NCBI RefSeq assembly: GCF_000214035.2
Contig: NZ_AFHG01000052.1
Coordinates: 434,001-498,000 of the forward strand
Origin: Methyloversatilis universalis FAM5
Lineage (GTDB): Bacteria > Pseudomonadota > Gammaproteobacteria > Burkholderiales > Rhodocyclaceae
DNA length: 64,000 nucleotides
Reading direction: 5' to 3'
Positions 1-8,102 of this stretch are shown here, in pieces; position 1 is the stretch's first letter; each line of letters starts with the position of its first letter. The notes under the pieces were generated by a model. It ran no database searches. It saw only the letters and a program-made list of their open reading frames with translations, and was not told where the DNA came from. The position numbers were made by a program, and so were the translations under genes.

Positions 1-691
1 CCACCGGGCTGCCTATCAGGTCAGCGCGGCCGTCGCCGTCGAAATCGACCGCGTAGCGGCGCCAGCTGCTGGGCAGGAACTGCGGGTAGCCCAGCGCGCC
101 GGCGTAGGAGCCGCGGAAGGCGGCGACGTCGCGCGACTGTTCGCGCGCCAGCAGGAACAGCTCGCCCAGTTCGCGGCGGAACAGCTCGGCGCGCGGCGGC
201 CAGGTGAAGGCCAGCGTGGACAGCGCGCTCAGCAGTTCGAAGTCGCCGGTGTGGCGGCCGTAGATGGTTTCCACGCCGATGATGGCGGCCACCACTTCAC
301 GCGGCACGCCGAAATCCTGTTCCGCGCGTTCGAAGCTGGCCGCGTGTTCGGCCAAGAATTCGCGACCGGCGCGGATGCGCAGCGGTTCGATGAAGCGGCT
401 GCGGTAGCGCGTCCACGATTTCACCGCCGGGCTGGAGGGCGGGCGGATGAGCTGTATCACCTTGGGCAGAAGGCGCACGCCGGCGAAGCGGTCGAGCAGC
501 CAGGCTTCGTCGAAGCCGTGGGCGGCGGCCAGTTCGGCGCAGAAGGCGCGCACGTCGTCGCGCTCGGCGAAATTGTCCGGCGTGGTGGAGGGCGCGGCGC
601 GCAGCGGCAGCGCCGGGGCCAGCAGCAGGGCGCCGGCTGCGGTCATGAAGTGGCGGCGGGCGGCGGAGCTGGAAGCGAGCATTTCGGTCAT
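1..691 (-). CDS. mltB: Lytic murein transglycosylase B-like protein (3' end outside window)
   Basis: Partial gene: the start is inside the window and the C-terminus lies beyond base 1. The product would cleave the MurNAc-GlcNAc bond of peptidoglycan in the periplasm. The visible 230 residues begin with a signal sequence holding a twin-arginine-like RRHFM motif and an Ala/Leu-rich stretch (residues 12-33), so Tat export is possible. The MltB signature GVETIYGRHTG contains the likely catalytic Glu141, and further on GYPQFLPSSW and DFDGDGRADL match the SLT_2 family. The ATG overlaps the stop of the upstream transglutaminase gene as ATGA (688-691), which implies translational coupling and membership of the moxR operon. 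Family assignment is firm; MltB versus a close paralogue cannot be settled from the N-terminal two thirds. Confidence 0.88.
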   Translation of the reverse strand, partial: MTEMLASSSAARRHFMTAAGALLLAPALPLRAAPSTTPDNFAERDDVRAFCAELAAAHGFDEAWLLDRFAGVRLLPKVIQLIRPPSSPAVKSWTRYRSRFIEPLRIRAGREFLAEHAASFERAEQDFGVPREVVAAIIGVETIYGRHTGDFELLSALSTLAFTWPPRAELFRRELGELFLLAREQSRDVAAFRGSYAGALGYPQFLPSSWRRYAVDFDGDGRADLIGSPV

Positions 692-2685
692 CGGCGGTGC
701 GGTGTGCGGTGGCGGCGCAGCGCGCGGCTGCGTGCGCGGATTTCGCGTGCGGCCGGCGCCGGCGGGGCGCCGCCGTAGCGGGCGTCTGCATAAAGTGTAC
801 ACGCTGCGCGCAGGTCTGCCGCCAGATCCGGACGCGCGGCAGCCACCCGTTCGGCATAGTCCAGCGGGCCTTCCCAGGCGGCGCGGCCCAGCCCCGCCGG
901 TGCGAGCGCGCGGTCGAGCCCGGCCCAGGCGCGTGCCAGCGCGTCGCGGCCGGGCGCGCGGCGCAGCGCCCACAGCGTGAGCGCGCCGGCCATCACGCCG
1001 CACAGCGCGGCCATCCACGCGGTCATGGTCTGCCAGTCCGGCTGCGCCATGCCGAGGCGCGACAGCAGTTCGCGCTGGCGCTGCTGGTCGTAGGACAGCA
1101 CCCACTGGTTCCACGCGTTGTTGGCCGCTTCCCAGCGGTGGCGCAGATCGCGCAGCCAGCCGAGGTCGGCACGCGCGACGAAGGGCACCGGCTCGCCGGC
1201 GGCCAGATCGGCCAGCCCGCGTTCCACCCGCGACGGCAGGATGGCGGCGGTCGGGTCCACCCGGCGCCAGCCTTCGGCCGGCAGCCACACTTCGGCCCAT
1301 GCATGGGCGTCGGACTGGCGCACCACGATGAAGCTGTCGACGCTGTTGCGCTCGCCGCCCTGGTAGCCGGTCACCACGCGCGCCGGCAGGCCGGCCGCGC
1401 GGGCGAGGAAGACGAAGGCGCCAGCGTAGTGTTCGCAGAAGCCGCGCCGGGTGTCGAACAGGAAGGCGTCGATGCCGTCCGCACCCGGCAGCAGCGGCGG
1501 CGTGAGCGTGTAGACGAAGGCTTCGCGGCGGAACAGCCGCAGCAGCGCGTCGACCGTCGCCGCGTCGCTGCCGGACTGGCGGCGCAGTTCGGCAGCCAGT
1601 GCGCGGGCGCGCGGGTTGCCGTCGCGCGGCAGCCGGCGGGCGGCGTCGATGTGGGCGCTCCATTCCTCGATGCCCGGCCGGGCCGCCAGCACCGACTCGA
1701 AATGGTCGCGACGCCGGTTGCGCACCACGTCGCCGGACAGCACCTGCCAGTCGTCCGACACCCGCGCGCCGGGCGGCAGCGCGGCAACGGTTTCCAGCGC
1801 GAACAGCCAGTTCTTGCCATGCGCTTCCAGCGTGACTTCATAGCCGCTGCGGGGGCCGATCACCGGGTGCGGCGGCGTGCCGCCGGTGCGCCGGGCGGCA
1901 GTGCCCTGACGCCAGGTGCGGCCGTCGAATTCGGTCAGCACCGGGCCGCGCCAGTACAGGTCGCGCGCCGGCGGCGCCTCGCGGTCGAACCGGGCGCGGA
2001 AGGCGATCTCCCCCGACTGGCTCAGCTGGGAGATCGAGCCGGGTTCCATGCTGTCGGACAGGCCGGTGCGCGCGCCGTGGGCGTCCAGCGGCAGCCCCCA
2101 CAGCGGGCCGGGCACGCGCGGGAACAGCACGAACAGCACCAGCATGAAGGGCAGGGCCTGGGCCAGCATCCAGCCGGACTGGCGCAGCAGCGCGAGCGGC
2201 GCCGCCGGCGGGCCGGTGAGCGCGATCAGCGCGGCGGTGATGACGCCCATGGCCGCGAACAGCAGGGCGGCCATCGCCGGTGTCTGCGAATAGGTGAAGG
2301 CGGCCAGCAGCATGAAATAGCCGAGCAGCACCACGGTGTGGCCGTCGCGCACGCTTTTCAGTTCGTGCAGCTTGAGCACCAGCAGCAGCGCCAGCAGCGC
2401 TACGCCGGGCTCGCGGCCGAACAGCCGGCCGAAGGTGAGGCTGATGCCGGCACAGCCGGCGATGATGAGCAGCGTTCTGATCCAGCCGCTGGCGCCGGGC
2501 CAGCCGCGTTTCCATTGCGCCAGCCGCCAGGTGAACAGCAGCAGCGTGACCGCGCCCAGCCAGCCCGGCAGGTGGTCGGCGTGCGGCAGCAGCGCACTGG
2601 CGGCGACCGCCAGCAGCCAGCCGGTGCGCTGTGCGCCCAGCGGCGGAAGATCGGGGGCCGTTTTTGCCGGACGCCTGAACATCAT
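688..2685 (-). CDS. TgpA-like membrane transglutaminase (DUF3488 / transglutaminase core / DUF4129)
   Basis: 665-residue polytopic membrane protein. An N-terminal block of hydrophobic helices (about residues 20-190) precedes a periplasmic transglutaminase-like domain with the catalytic triad visible as Cys417 (GFCEHY), His461 (DAHAWAEVW) and Asp477 (VDPTA). A further membrane helix and a DUF4129-like tail follow. Family members such as Pseudomonas TgpA are membrane cysteine enzymes of unknown substrate, almost always encoded beside moxR and DUF58 genes as here. The ATG at 2685 was chosen because it overlaps the DUF58 stop (ATGA, 2682-2685) and opens directly into the conserved N-terminus; the open frame continues upstream but is just shadow of the DUF58 gene. 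The 3' end overlaps the mltB start in the same way. Confidence 0.9.
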   Translation of the reverse strand: MMFRRPAKTAPDLPPLGAQRTGWLLAVAASALLPHADHLPGWLGAVTLLLFTWRLAQWKRGWPGASGWIRTLLIIAGCAGISLTFGRLFGREPGVALLALLLVLKLHELKSVRDGHTVVLLGYFMLLAAFTYSQTPAMAALLFAAMGVITAALIALTGPPAAPLALLRQSGWMLAQALPFMLVLFVLFPRVPGPLWGLPLDAHGARTGLSDSMEPGSISQLSQSGEIAFRARFDREAPPARDLYWRGPVLTEFDGRTWRQGTAARRTGGTPPHPVIGPRSGYEVTLEAHGKNWLFALETVAALPPGARVSDDWQVLSGDVVRNRRRDHFESVLAARPGIEEWSAHIDAARRLPRDGNPRARALAAELRRQSGSDAATVDALLRLFRREAFVYTLTPPLLPGADGIDAFLFDTRRGFCEHYAGAFVFLARAAGLPARVVTGYQGGERNSVDSFIVVRQSDAHAWAEVWLPAEGWRRVDPTAAILPSRVERGLADLAAGEPVPFVARADLGWLRDLRHRWEAANNAWNQWVLSYDQQRQRELLSRLGMAQPDWQTMTAWMAALCGVMAGALTLWALRRAPGRDALARAWAGLDRALAPAGLGRAAWEGPLDYAERVAAARPDLAADLRAACTLYADARYGGAPPAPAAREIRARSRALRRHRTPHRR

Positions 2686-3650
2686 GACGGCAGCCCGAAC
2701 AGGGCCAGCGCGGCCAGCACGCGCGCACGGTGAGCCGGGCCGCGGTCCGGCGCGATACGCTGGCCGGGCAGCGCGAGGCCGTAGCGCAGGCCGGCGGCGT
2801 CGGCGTCCAGCGCCCAGCCGGTCAGGCGGGCCAGCCGCTGTTCCAGCGGCATCGTGGCGGACAGGCGCTCCAGATCCAGCCACAGTTCGCCGCCATCCTG
2901 TCCGTCGAACTGCTTGGTCAGCAGCGGCGCGTCCGGCGAACGGGCCCACGCCTTCCACGCGACGTGGCGCGGCGAGTCGGCGGCGCGGTGCGCGCGCAGT
3001 GCGGCGAATTCATCGCTGCCGTCGCCGCGGGCGCGCAGGCCCAGCGTGCCGGCGTCACCCGGCGGCAGCGGCGGCCGGTCGCTTTCCGGCTGCGGATAGA
3101 CCAGACAGCGCTGCTGCGGCTGGCCGTAGCTCCAGGCGCGTATGAGCCCCAGCGGGTAGCGGGTGCTCAGCGTGAGCCGGCCGGGCGCGATCCAGCCGCG
3201 GCGCGTTGCCGGCACGCGCAGATGAAAGGTGAGGGCGGCATCGGCGGCGACATCGATGTCCAGTGCCTCGTCGCTGCCTGCCATCGCCAGCCGCAAGGCC
3301 GGCCGGGCGCGTGACGAGGCGTTGTCGAGAGCCAGCGCGAAGCGGGCCGGCTGGCCGGCGAACACCGGCTCCGGCGGCAGCTCTTTCAGCGTGAGGCCGA
3401 GCAGGTTGCGGAAGGTGTGCAGCAGCGCCACCTGGCCCAGGCCGGCCAGCATGAACACCAGCGCGAAGCCCAGGCTCAGCGTGTAGTTGATCGCGGTGAG
3501 CAGCATGGCGACCAGCGCGCCGCCCCACACCAGGCCGACCGCGCTGGGCAGCACGAAGATGCGCCGGCGGTCCAGCGTGAGCGGCAGCGCGGGCGAGCCG
3601 CCCAGCGACGCCAGCCAGCGGCGCACCGCATCGCGCAGAGCGTGCCACAT
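2682..3650 (-). CDS. DUF58 domain membrane protein
   Basis: 322 residues. Two hydrophobic helices (about residues 33-78) are followed by a soluble region and the DUF58 signature, a stretch beginning GDGSDEFAALRAHRAADSPRHVAWKA (residues about 215-240 region) that resembles the vWA-like fold of this family. In MoxR systems the DUF58 protein is thought to be the partner or client through which the AAA+ ATPase acts; the exact role here is unknown. The start overlaps the moxR stop by one base (TGATG at 3648-3652) and the stop overlaps the transglutaminase start, so the four genes form one coupled operon. Length is typical for the family. Confidence 0.87.
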   Translation of the reverse strand: MWHALRDAVRRWLASLGGSPALPLTLDRRRIFVLPSAVGLVWGGALVAMLLTAINYTLSLGFALVFMLAGLGQVALLHTFRNLLGLTLKELPPEPVFAGQPARFALALDNASSRARPALRLAMAGSDEALDIDVAADAALTFHLRVPATRRGWIAPGRLTLSTRYPLGLIRAWSYGQPQQRCLVYPQPESDRPPLPPGDAGTLGLRARGDGSDEFAALRAHRAADSPRHVAWKAWARSPDAPLLTKQFDGQDGGELWLDLERLSATMPLEQRLARLTGWALDADAAGLRYGLALPGQRIAPDRGPAHRARVLAALALFGLPS

Positions 3651-4567
3651 CAGAGCGGCAGCGCGACCGCCTGCAGCAGCATGCGGGCGGCATCGTCCGG
3701 CGGCAGCGGGTCGATCAGCGGCAGCCGGTGCAGCGCCACCGCAGGCAGCACCGCCTGCACGTCCTCCGGCAGCACGTGGCCGCGCTCATGCACCCGGGCG
3801 TGGGCGCGCGCCGCCGCCAGCAGCGCGAGGCCGGCGCGCGGGCTCAGCCCGAGGCGGTAGCGGCCGCCGTCGCGGGTGTGGGCGATCAGCGCCTGCACGT
3901 AGTCGATCAGTGCGTCGGCCACGTGCAGCGCCTGCGCCTCGTCGCGCCAGCGGATGAGCTGGGCGGCGTCGGCGCAGGGCGCGAGGTCTTCGAGCAGGCT
4001 GCGGCGGTCGCGCCCGGTCAGCAGCGCACGCTCGGCGGCCGGGTCCGGATAGCCCATGGTGAGCCGCATCATGAAGCGGTCCAGCTGCGATTCGGGCAGC
4101 GGATAGGTGCCGATCTGGCTGGCCGGGTTCTGGGTAGCGATGACGAAGAAGGGATCGGGCAGACGGCGGGTTTCGCCTTCGACGCTGACCTGGTGCTCTT
4201 CCATCGCCTCCAGCAGCGCGCTCTGGGTGCGCGGCGTGGCGCGGTTCACCTCGTCGGCCAGCAGCACCTGGGTGAACACCGGGCCCGGATGGAAGCGGAA
4301 GCCGCCGCTCTCGCGCTCGAACACCGATACGCCGAGAATGTCCGCCGGCAGCAGGTCGCTGGTGAACTGCACGCGCCGGAAGTCCAGTCCGAACAGGCGG
4401 GCCAGCACGTGGGCCAGCGTGGTCTTGCCGGTGCCCGGTACGTCCTCGATCAGCAGGTGGCCGCCGGCGATCAGGCAGGTGAGGGCCAGTTCGATCCGGC
4501 TGCGCTTGCCCAGTATCAGTTCGGAAGCGGCGTCGATCAGGGCGCGGGGGGCGGCTGCTATGGGCAT
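3650..4567 (-). CDS. moxR: MoxR family AAA+ ATPase
   Basis: 305 residues, normal length for MoxR ATPases. The Walker A motif is VPGTGKTT (Lys48), Walker B is VLLADEVNRA (Asp105/Glu106), and sensor 1 is ATQNP followed by the family-typical PLPESQLDRFMM. MoxR proteins act as chaperone-like ATPases, often for the maturation of metalloenzymes or envelope complexes, together with DUF58/vWA partners. First gene of the moxR-DUF58-transglutaminase-mltB operon; the gene order suggests a role in cell envelope upkeep, which is inference. No strong ribosome binding site is visible before the ATG. A 147-base gap separates it from the divergent deacetylase-like gene. Confidence 0.92.
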   Translation of the reverse strand: MPIAAAPRALIDAASELILGKRSRIELALTCLIAGGHLLIEDVPGTGKTTLAHVLARLFGLDFRRVQFTSDLLPADILGVSVFERESGGFRFHPGPVFTQVLLADEVNRATPRTQSALLEAMEEHQVSVEGETRRLPDPFFVIATQNPASQIGTYPLPESQLDRFMMRLTMGYPDPAAERALLTGRDRRSLLEDLAPCADAAQLIRWRDEAQALHVADALIDYVQALIAHTRDGGRYRLGLSPRAGLALLAAARAHARVHERGHVLPEDVQAVLPAVALHRLPLIDPLPPDDAARMLLQAVALPL

Positions 4568-4570
4568 GTC

Positions 4571-4600
4571 TTGAGCTGGGTTAAGGTGTGGCGGGATAAT
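4571..4600 (+). promoter_or_regulatory. Candidate sigma-70 promoter for the deacetylase-like gene
   Basis: TTGAGC (4571-4576), an 18-base spacer and GATAAT (4595-4600) lie about 115 bases before the GTG start of the plus-strand gene. A short inverted repeat, GTCACG-AC-CGTGAC (4627-4640), sits just after the expected transcription start and could be an operator. Motif match only. Confidence 0.4.
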
Positions 4601-4714
4601 CGCGAGAAGAATTCAGAATCCGGCGCGTCACGACCGTGACACGCAGAGCGGCAGGTGGACACGAAGCCGCCGGGCAGGTTGCATCGATAACGGCAGGTTT
4701 CCGGAGGAGCAGCG

Positions 4715-5638
4715 GTGACGACCGCATACATTACACACCGCGACTGTGCCCTGCATGACATGGGGCCGCATCACCCCGAGTGCCCCGACCGGCTGGCGGC
4801 GATACAGGACCGCCTGATCGCCAGCGGCCTCGACGCCTATGTGGCGCACCACGACGCGCCGGCCGCCGACATCGACATGCTGGCGCGCGCGCATTCGCCC
4901 GAATACCTGCGGCAGATTTTCGACACCGTGCCCGGCAGTGGCATCGTGCATCTGGATGCCGACACCGCGATGTGCCCGAATTCGCTGCGCGCTGCGCTGC
5001 GTGCGGCCGGCGCCGGCGTGCACGCGACCGATCTGGTGATGTCGGGCGCCGCGGTGAACGCCTTCTGCGCGGTGCGCCCGCCCGGCCATCACGCCGAATA
5101 CGCACGGGCCATGGGCTTCTGCTTCTTCAACAATGTGGTGGTCGCCGCCCGCCACGCGCTGGAAAAGCACGGCCTGCAGCGGGTGGCCATCGTCGATTTC
5201 GACGTGCATCACGGCAACGGCACCGAGAACATCGTTGCCCACGACAACCGCATCCTGATGGTGAGCATTTTCCAGCACCCTTTCTACCCGTATTCGGGGG
5301 CGGAGCCGCTGGCCGACAATCTGTGCAATGTGCCGCTGCCGGCAGGTACCCGCGGCGACGGCTTCCGCGAGGTGGTGACCAGCAAGTGGCTGCCACGGCT
5401 GGACGCCTTCGCGCCGCAGATGATTTTCATCAGCGCCGGCTTCGATGCCCATTACGAGGACGACATGGCGTCGCTCGGCCTGGTCGAGGCGGACTACGCC
5501 TGGGTCAGCACCGAACTGATGAAGGTGGCGAAGAAGCACGCCAGCGGCCGCATCGTGTCGATGCTGGAAGGCGGTTATGCGCTGTCGGCGCTGGGCCGCA
5601 GCGCGGTCGAGCACATCCGGGCGCTGGCCGAACTGTGA
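4715..5638 (+). CDS. Histone deacetylase family (class II-like) amidohydrolase
   Basis: 307 residues of the arginase/deacetylase fold, related to bacterial histone-deacetylase-like amidohydrolases and acetylpolyamine amidohydrolases. The zinc site and catalytic residues are all visible: the tandem histidines in RPPGHHAE (His125/His126), zinc ligands Asp163 and His165 in DFDVHHGNGT, Asp244 in SAGFDAH, and the transition-state tyrosine in LEGGYAL (Tyr288). It should be an active zinc-dependent deacetylase, cytoplasmic, of unknown substrate (acetylpolyamine, acetyl-lysine or other acyl-amine). The start is GTG, supported by GGAGGA at 4703-4708; an ATG start is not available at the conserved N-terminus. 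Such genes are common singletons in betaproteobacteria; dapA follows after 109 bases. Confidence 0.9.
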   Translation: MTTAYITHRDCALHDMGPHHPECPDRLAAIQDRLIASGLDAYVAHHDAPAADIDMLARAHSPEYLRQIFDTVPGSGIVHLDADTAMCPNSLRAALRAAGAGVHATDLVMSGAAVNAFCAVRPPGHHAEYARAMGFCFFNNVVVAARHALEKHGLQRVAIVDFDVHHGNGTENIVAHDNRILMVSIFQHPFYPYSGAEPLADNLCNVPLPAGTRGDGFREVVTSKWLPRLDAFAPQMIFISAGFDAHYEDDMASLGLVEADYAWVSTELMKVAKKHASGRIVSMLEGGYALSALGRSAVEHIRALAEL

Positions 5639-5685
5639 TCGGACGGTTGCGAGCGATCTGTTACAGATCCGGCGGCTTGAGCCTG

Positions 5686-5714
5686 TTGGGCTTGTACCCG
5701 CGCTCCGGTAGAAT
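5686..5714 (+). promoter_or_regulatory. Candidate sigma-70 promoter of dapA-bamC
   Basis: TTGGGC (5686-5691), a 17-base spacer and TAGAAT (5709-5714) end 33 bases before the dapA ATG. Spacing is ideal, -10 matches five of six positions. No experimental support. Confidence 0.5.
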
Positions 5715-5747
5715 GGCGCGTTTCCTGCCGAAGCCACTGTTTCGCAC

Positions 5748-6626
5748 ATGATTACCGGATCGCTCGTCGCCATCGTCACCCCCATGAACGAGGATGGCAG
5801 TCTTGACTACGCCAGCCTGCGTCGCCTGATTGATTTCCATGTTGCCGAAGGCACCGACGGCATCGTCATCGTCGGCACCACCGGCGAGTCGCCGACCGTC
5901 GATTTCGACGAGCACTGCGAACTGATCCGCTTCACGGTCGAGCACACCGCCGGCCGCATTCCGGTCATCGCCGGCACCGGCGCCAACTCGACCCGCGAGG
6001 CGATCGAACTGGCGCAGCACGCGAAGTCGGTCGGCGTCGATGCCTGCCTCACCGTCGTGCCCTACTACAACAAGCCGACCCAGGAAGGCCTGTACCGCCA
6101 CTTCCGTGCCCAGGCCGAAGCGGTCGATGTGCCCTTCATCCTTTACAACGTGCCGGGCCGCACCGTGGCCGATCTGTCCAACGACACCACGATCCGGCTG
6201 GCGGAAGTACCGAACATCGTCGGCATCAAGGACGCCACCGGCAATCTCGACCGCGCCGGCGAACTGATCAACCGCGCACCCAAGGGCTTTGCGCTGTACA
6301 GCGGCGACGACGCCTCGACCGCGGCCTTCATCCTGATGGGCGGCCACGGCTCGATCTCGGTGACCGCCAACGTCGCGCCGCGCCTGATGCATGAAATGAA
6401 CGCCGCCGCACTGGCCGCCGACGCGGTCAAGGCACGCGACATCAACGCGAAGCTGATCGGCCTGCATCGTCATCTGTTCTGCGAAGCGAACCCGATTCCG
6501 GTCAAGTGGGCGGTCCAGCAGATGGGCCTGTGCGGCCCGACGCTGCGCCTGCCGCTGACCGAGCTCCAGCCGCAATACCACGAGCAGGTCCGCGCCGCGA
6601 TGAAGCAGGCCGGCGTGCTCGCCTGA
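5748..6626 (+). CDS. dapA: 4-hydroxy-tetrahydrodipicolinate synthase
   Basis: 292 residues, the standard DapA length. It condenses pyruvate with aspartate semialdehyde in the lysine/diaminopimelate pathway, in the cytoplasm as a homotetramer. The Schiff-base lysine is Lys161 (GIKDATG), the proton-relay residues are Thr44 (VGTTGESPT), Tyr107 (PYYNKP) and Tyr133 (LYNVPGRT), and Arg138 binds the semialdehyde carboxylate; these numbers coincide with the E. coli enzyme. It is followed after 23 bases by bamC, the same dapA-bamC (nlpB) order as in enterobacteria, so both probably share one transcript. Confidence 0.97.
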   Translation: MITGSLVAIVTPMNEDGSLDYASLRRLIDFHVAEGTDGIVIVGTTGESPTVDFDEHCELIRFTVEHTAGRIPVIAGTGANSTREAIELAQHAKSVGVDACLTVVPYYNKPTQEGLYRHFRAQAEAVDVPFILYNVPGRTVADLSNDTTIRLAEVPNIVGIKDATGNLDRAGELINRAPKGFALYSGDDASTAAFILMGGHGSISVTANVAPRLMHEMNAAALAADAVKARDINAKLIGLHRHLFCEANPIPVKWAVQQMGLCGPTLRLPLTELQPQYHEQVRAAMKQAGVLA

Positions 6627-6649
6627 TCCCCTCCCGGGTACCCCTCCGA

Positions 6650-7813
6650 ATGAAAGTGCTGAAGTCTTCCGCGCTGCGCGTCGCGCTGTGCATCGGTCTG
6701 TCGGGCGTGCTCGGCGCGTGCTCGATGTTCGACAAGGTCATGGAGTCCGGCAAGGTGGACTACAAGGCGCAGGCCAAGCGCTCGCCGCGCCTGGATCTGC
6801 CGCCTGATCTCACGCTGCCTGCCCAGACCGACCGTTACGCGGTGCCGGATACCGCCGGCAAGGGCTCGGCCACCGCGTCGGCCTATAACGCTGACCGCGC
6901 GGCAGGCCCTCAGGCCACGCCGCAGGCGAGCGGCGTGCTGCCCAAGGTGGCGAACATGCGCATCGAGCGTTCGGGCAGCCAGCGCTGGCTGGTGGTGAAC
7001 GCCACGCCCGACCAGCTGTGGCCGCAGGTGCGCGAGTTCTGGCAGGAAACCGGCTTCCTGATCGAGATCGAACAGCCGGACGCCGGCGTGATGGAAACCG
7101 ACTGGAACGAGAACCGCGCCAAGCTGCCGGACGATCTCGTCCGCAACACCATCGGCCGGCTGATCGATTCGCTGTACTCCACGCCCGAGCGCGACAAGTA
7201 CCGCACCCGTCTGGAACCGGGCATCGAGCCGGGCACCACCGAAATCTACGTGAGCCATCGCGGCGTGATGGAGGTGTACATCAACGAGCGCAGCGACAGC
7301 ACCGTGTGGCAGCCGCGTCCGGCAGACCCCGAGCTGGAAGCCGAAATGCTGCGCCGGCTGATGGTGCGCCTGGGCGCCGACAACGAGCGCGCGAAGGCGC
7401 TGGTGGCGGCGCAGCCGGTGTCCGAGCGGGCCCAGCTGATGTCGGCCGACAAGGGCGGCACGCTGCAGGTGTATGAAGGCTTCGACCGCGCCTGGCGCCG
7501 TGTCGGCCTGGCGCTGGACCGCGTCGGCTTCACGGTCGAGGACCGCGACCGCTCGCAGGGCGTGTATTTCGTGCGCTACGTCGATCCGGAAATCGATGCC
7601 ACCGGCAAGAAGGACGGCGGCATCCTGTCCAAGCTGCTGTTCTTCATGCCGGACGACAAGCCGGACCCGAAGAAGGGCCAGAACCAGTACCGCGTGCTGG
7701 TGAAGGGCGAGGGCAAGCAGAGCACGGTGCAGGTGCTGACCCGCGAAGGCGGGCTGGATGACAGCAAGACCGCCAAGCGCATCCTGTCGCTGCTGCATGA
7801 ACAGCTGAAGTAA
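6650..7813 (+). CDS. bamC: Outer membrane assembly lipoprotein BamC
   Basis: 387 residues. The first 24 residues form a lipoprotein signal peptide ending in the lipobox LGAC, with Cys24 the lipidated residue. The rest matches the NlpB/DapX family: an unstructured Pro/Ala-rich segment (about 40-105) and two helix-grip domains (about 110-230 and 255-385). BamC is an accessory subunit of the BamABCDE complex that inserts beta-barrel proteins into the outer membrane. The start is the first ATG that places the signal peptide at the N-terminus; the frame runs on upstream inside dapA but that part is shadow. A strong terminator follows. Confidence 0.93.
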   Translation: MKVLKSSALRVALCIGLSGVLGACSMFDKVMESGKVDYKAQAKRSPRLDLPPDLTLPAQTDRYAVPDTAGKGSATASAYNADRAAGPQATPQASGVLPKVANMRIERSGSQRWLVVNATPDQLWPQVREFWQETGFLIEIEQPDAGVMETDWNENRAKLPDDLVRNTIGRLIDSLYSTPERDKYRTRLEPGIEPGTTEIYVSHRGVMEVYINERSDSTVWQPRPADPELEAEMLRRLMVRLGADNERAKALVAAQPVSERAQLMSADKGGTLQVYEGFDRAWRRVGLALDRVGFTVEDRDRSQGVYFVRYVDPEIDATGKKDGGILSKLLFFMPDDKPDPKKGQNQYRVLVKGEGKQSTVQVLTREGGLDDSKTAKRILSLLHEQLK

Positions 7814-7815
7814 GC

Positions 7816-7835
7816 GCCGGCAGACCTCTGCCGGC
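7816..7835. repeat. Small hairpin directly after bamC
   Basis: GCCGGCAGA and TCTGCCGGC are perfectly complementary around a two-base centre. It lies three bases after the bamC stop and just before the intrinsic terminator, so it may stabilise the transcript end. Confidence 0.4.
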
Positions 7836-7842
7836 CGCACAG

Positions 7843-7880
7843 GACAAAAGGCGCCTCGGGCGCCTTTTGTCTTTCTGATC
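7843..7880 (+). terminator. Intrinsic terminator of dapA-bamC
   Basis: A perfect 13-base-pair stem (GACAAAAGGCGCC, 7843-7855, with its complement at 7859-7871) closes a three-base loop TCG and is followed by TTTCT. The A/T-flanked stem is nearly symmetric, so it may also stop transcription arriving from the minus strand. Confidence 0.85.
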
Positions 7881-7945
7881 GCACGGTTTCTCAGCGCGAC
7901 CGGCGGACGCTCCCACAGAGCTCGACCGTGGCCGGCTGCGGTTTT

Positions 7946-8039
7946 CGTGGGAGCGGCGCCCTCGCCGCGATGGCGGCGATGACTCACGCACCGGCGCGTG
8001 AGTCGCGGACCTCATCGCGGCGGGGGCGCCGCTCTCACG
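7946..8039. repeat. REP-like nested palindrome
   Basis: The arms 7946-7971 and 8014-8039 are 26-base inverted copies with two mismatches (core GGAGCGGCGCC). Inside them a second stem, GACTCACGC (7981-7989) with GCGTGAGTC (7996-8004), sits around a six-base loop, so the whole unit can fold as one long cruciform. The arm sequence resembles the GTGGGAGCGGC-type REP elements that are dispersed in pseudomonads and relatives. Another GCTCCCAC fragment occurs just upstream (about 7909). It occupies the convergent gap between bamC and cobA. Confidence 0.7.
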
Positions 8040-8061
8040 ATCGATCACGATTGCGGCGGTG

Positions 8062-8081
8062 ACCGGACGCTGGCGTCCGGT
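8062..8081. terminator. Hairpin at the 3' end of the methyltransferase gene
   Basis: ACCGGACGC and GCGTCCGGT are complementary around two bases, 21 bases after the minus-strand stop at 8103. No T-run follows on the minus strand, so it is only a weak terminator candidate. Confidence 0.3.
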
Positions 8082-8102
8082 TGAAGCAGTAGGGTGCCCG
8101 CC

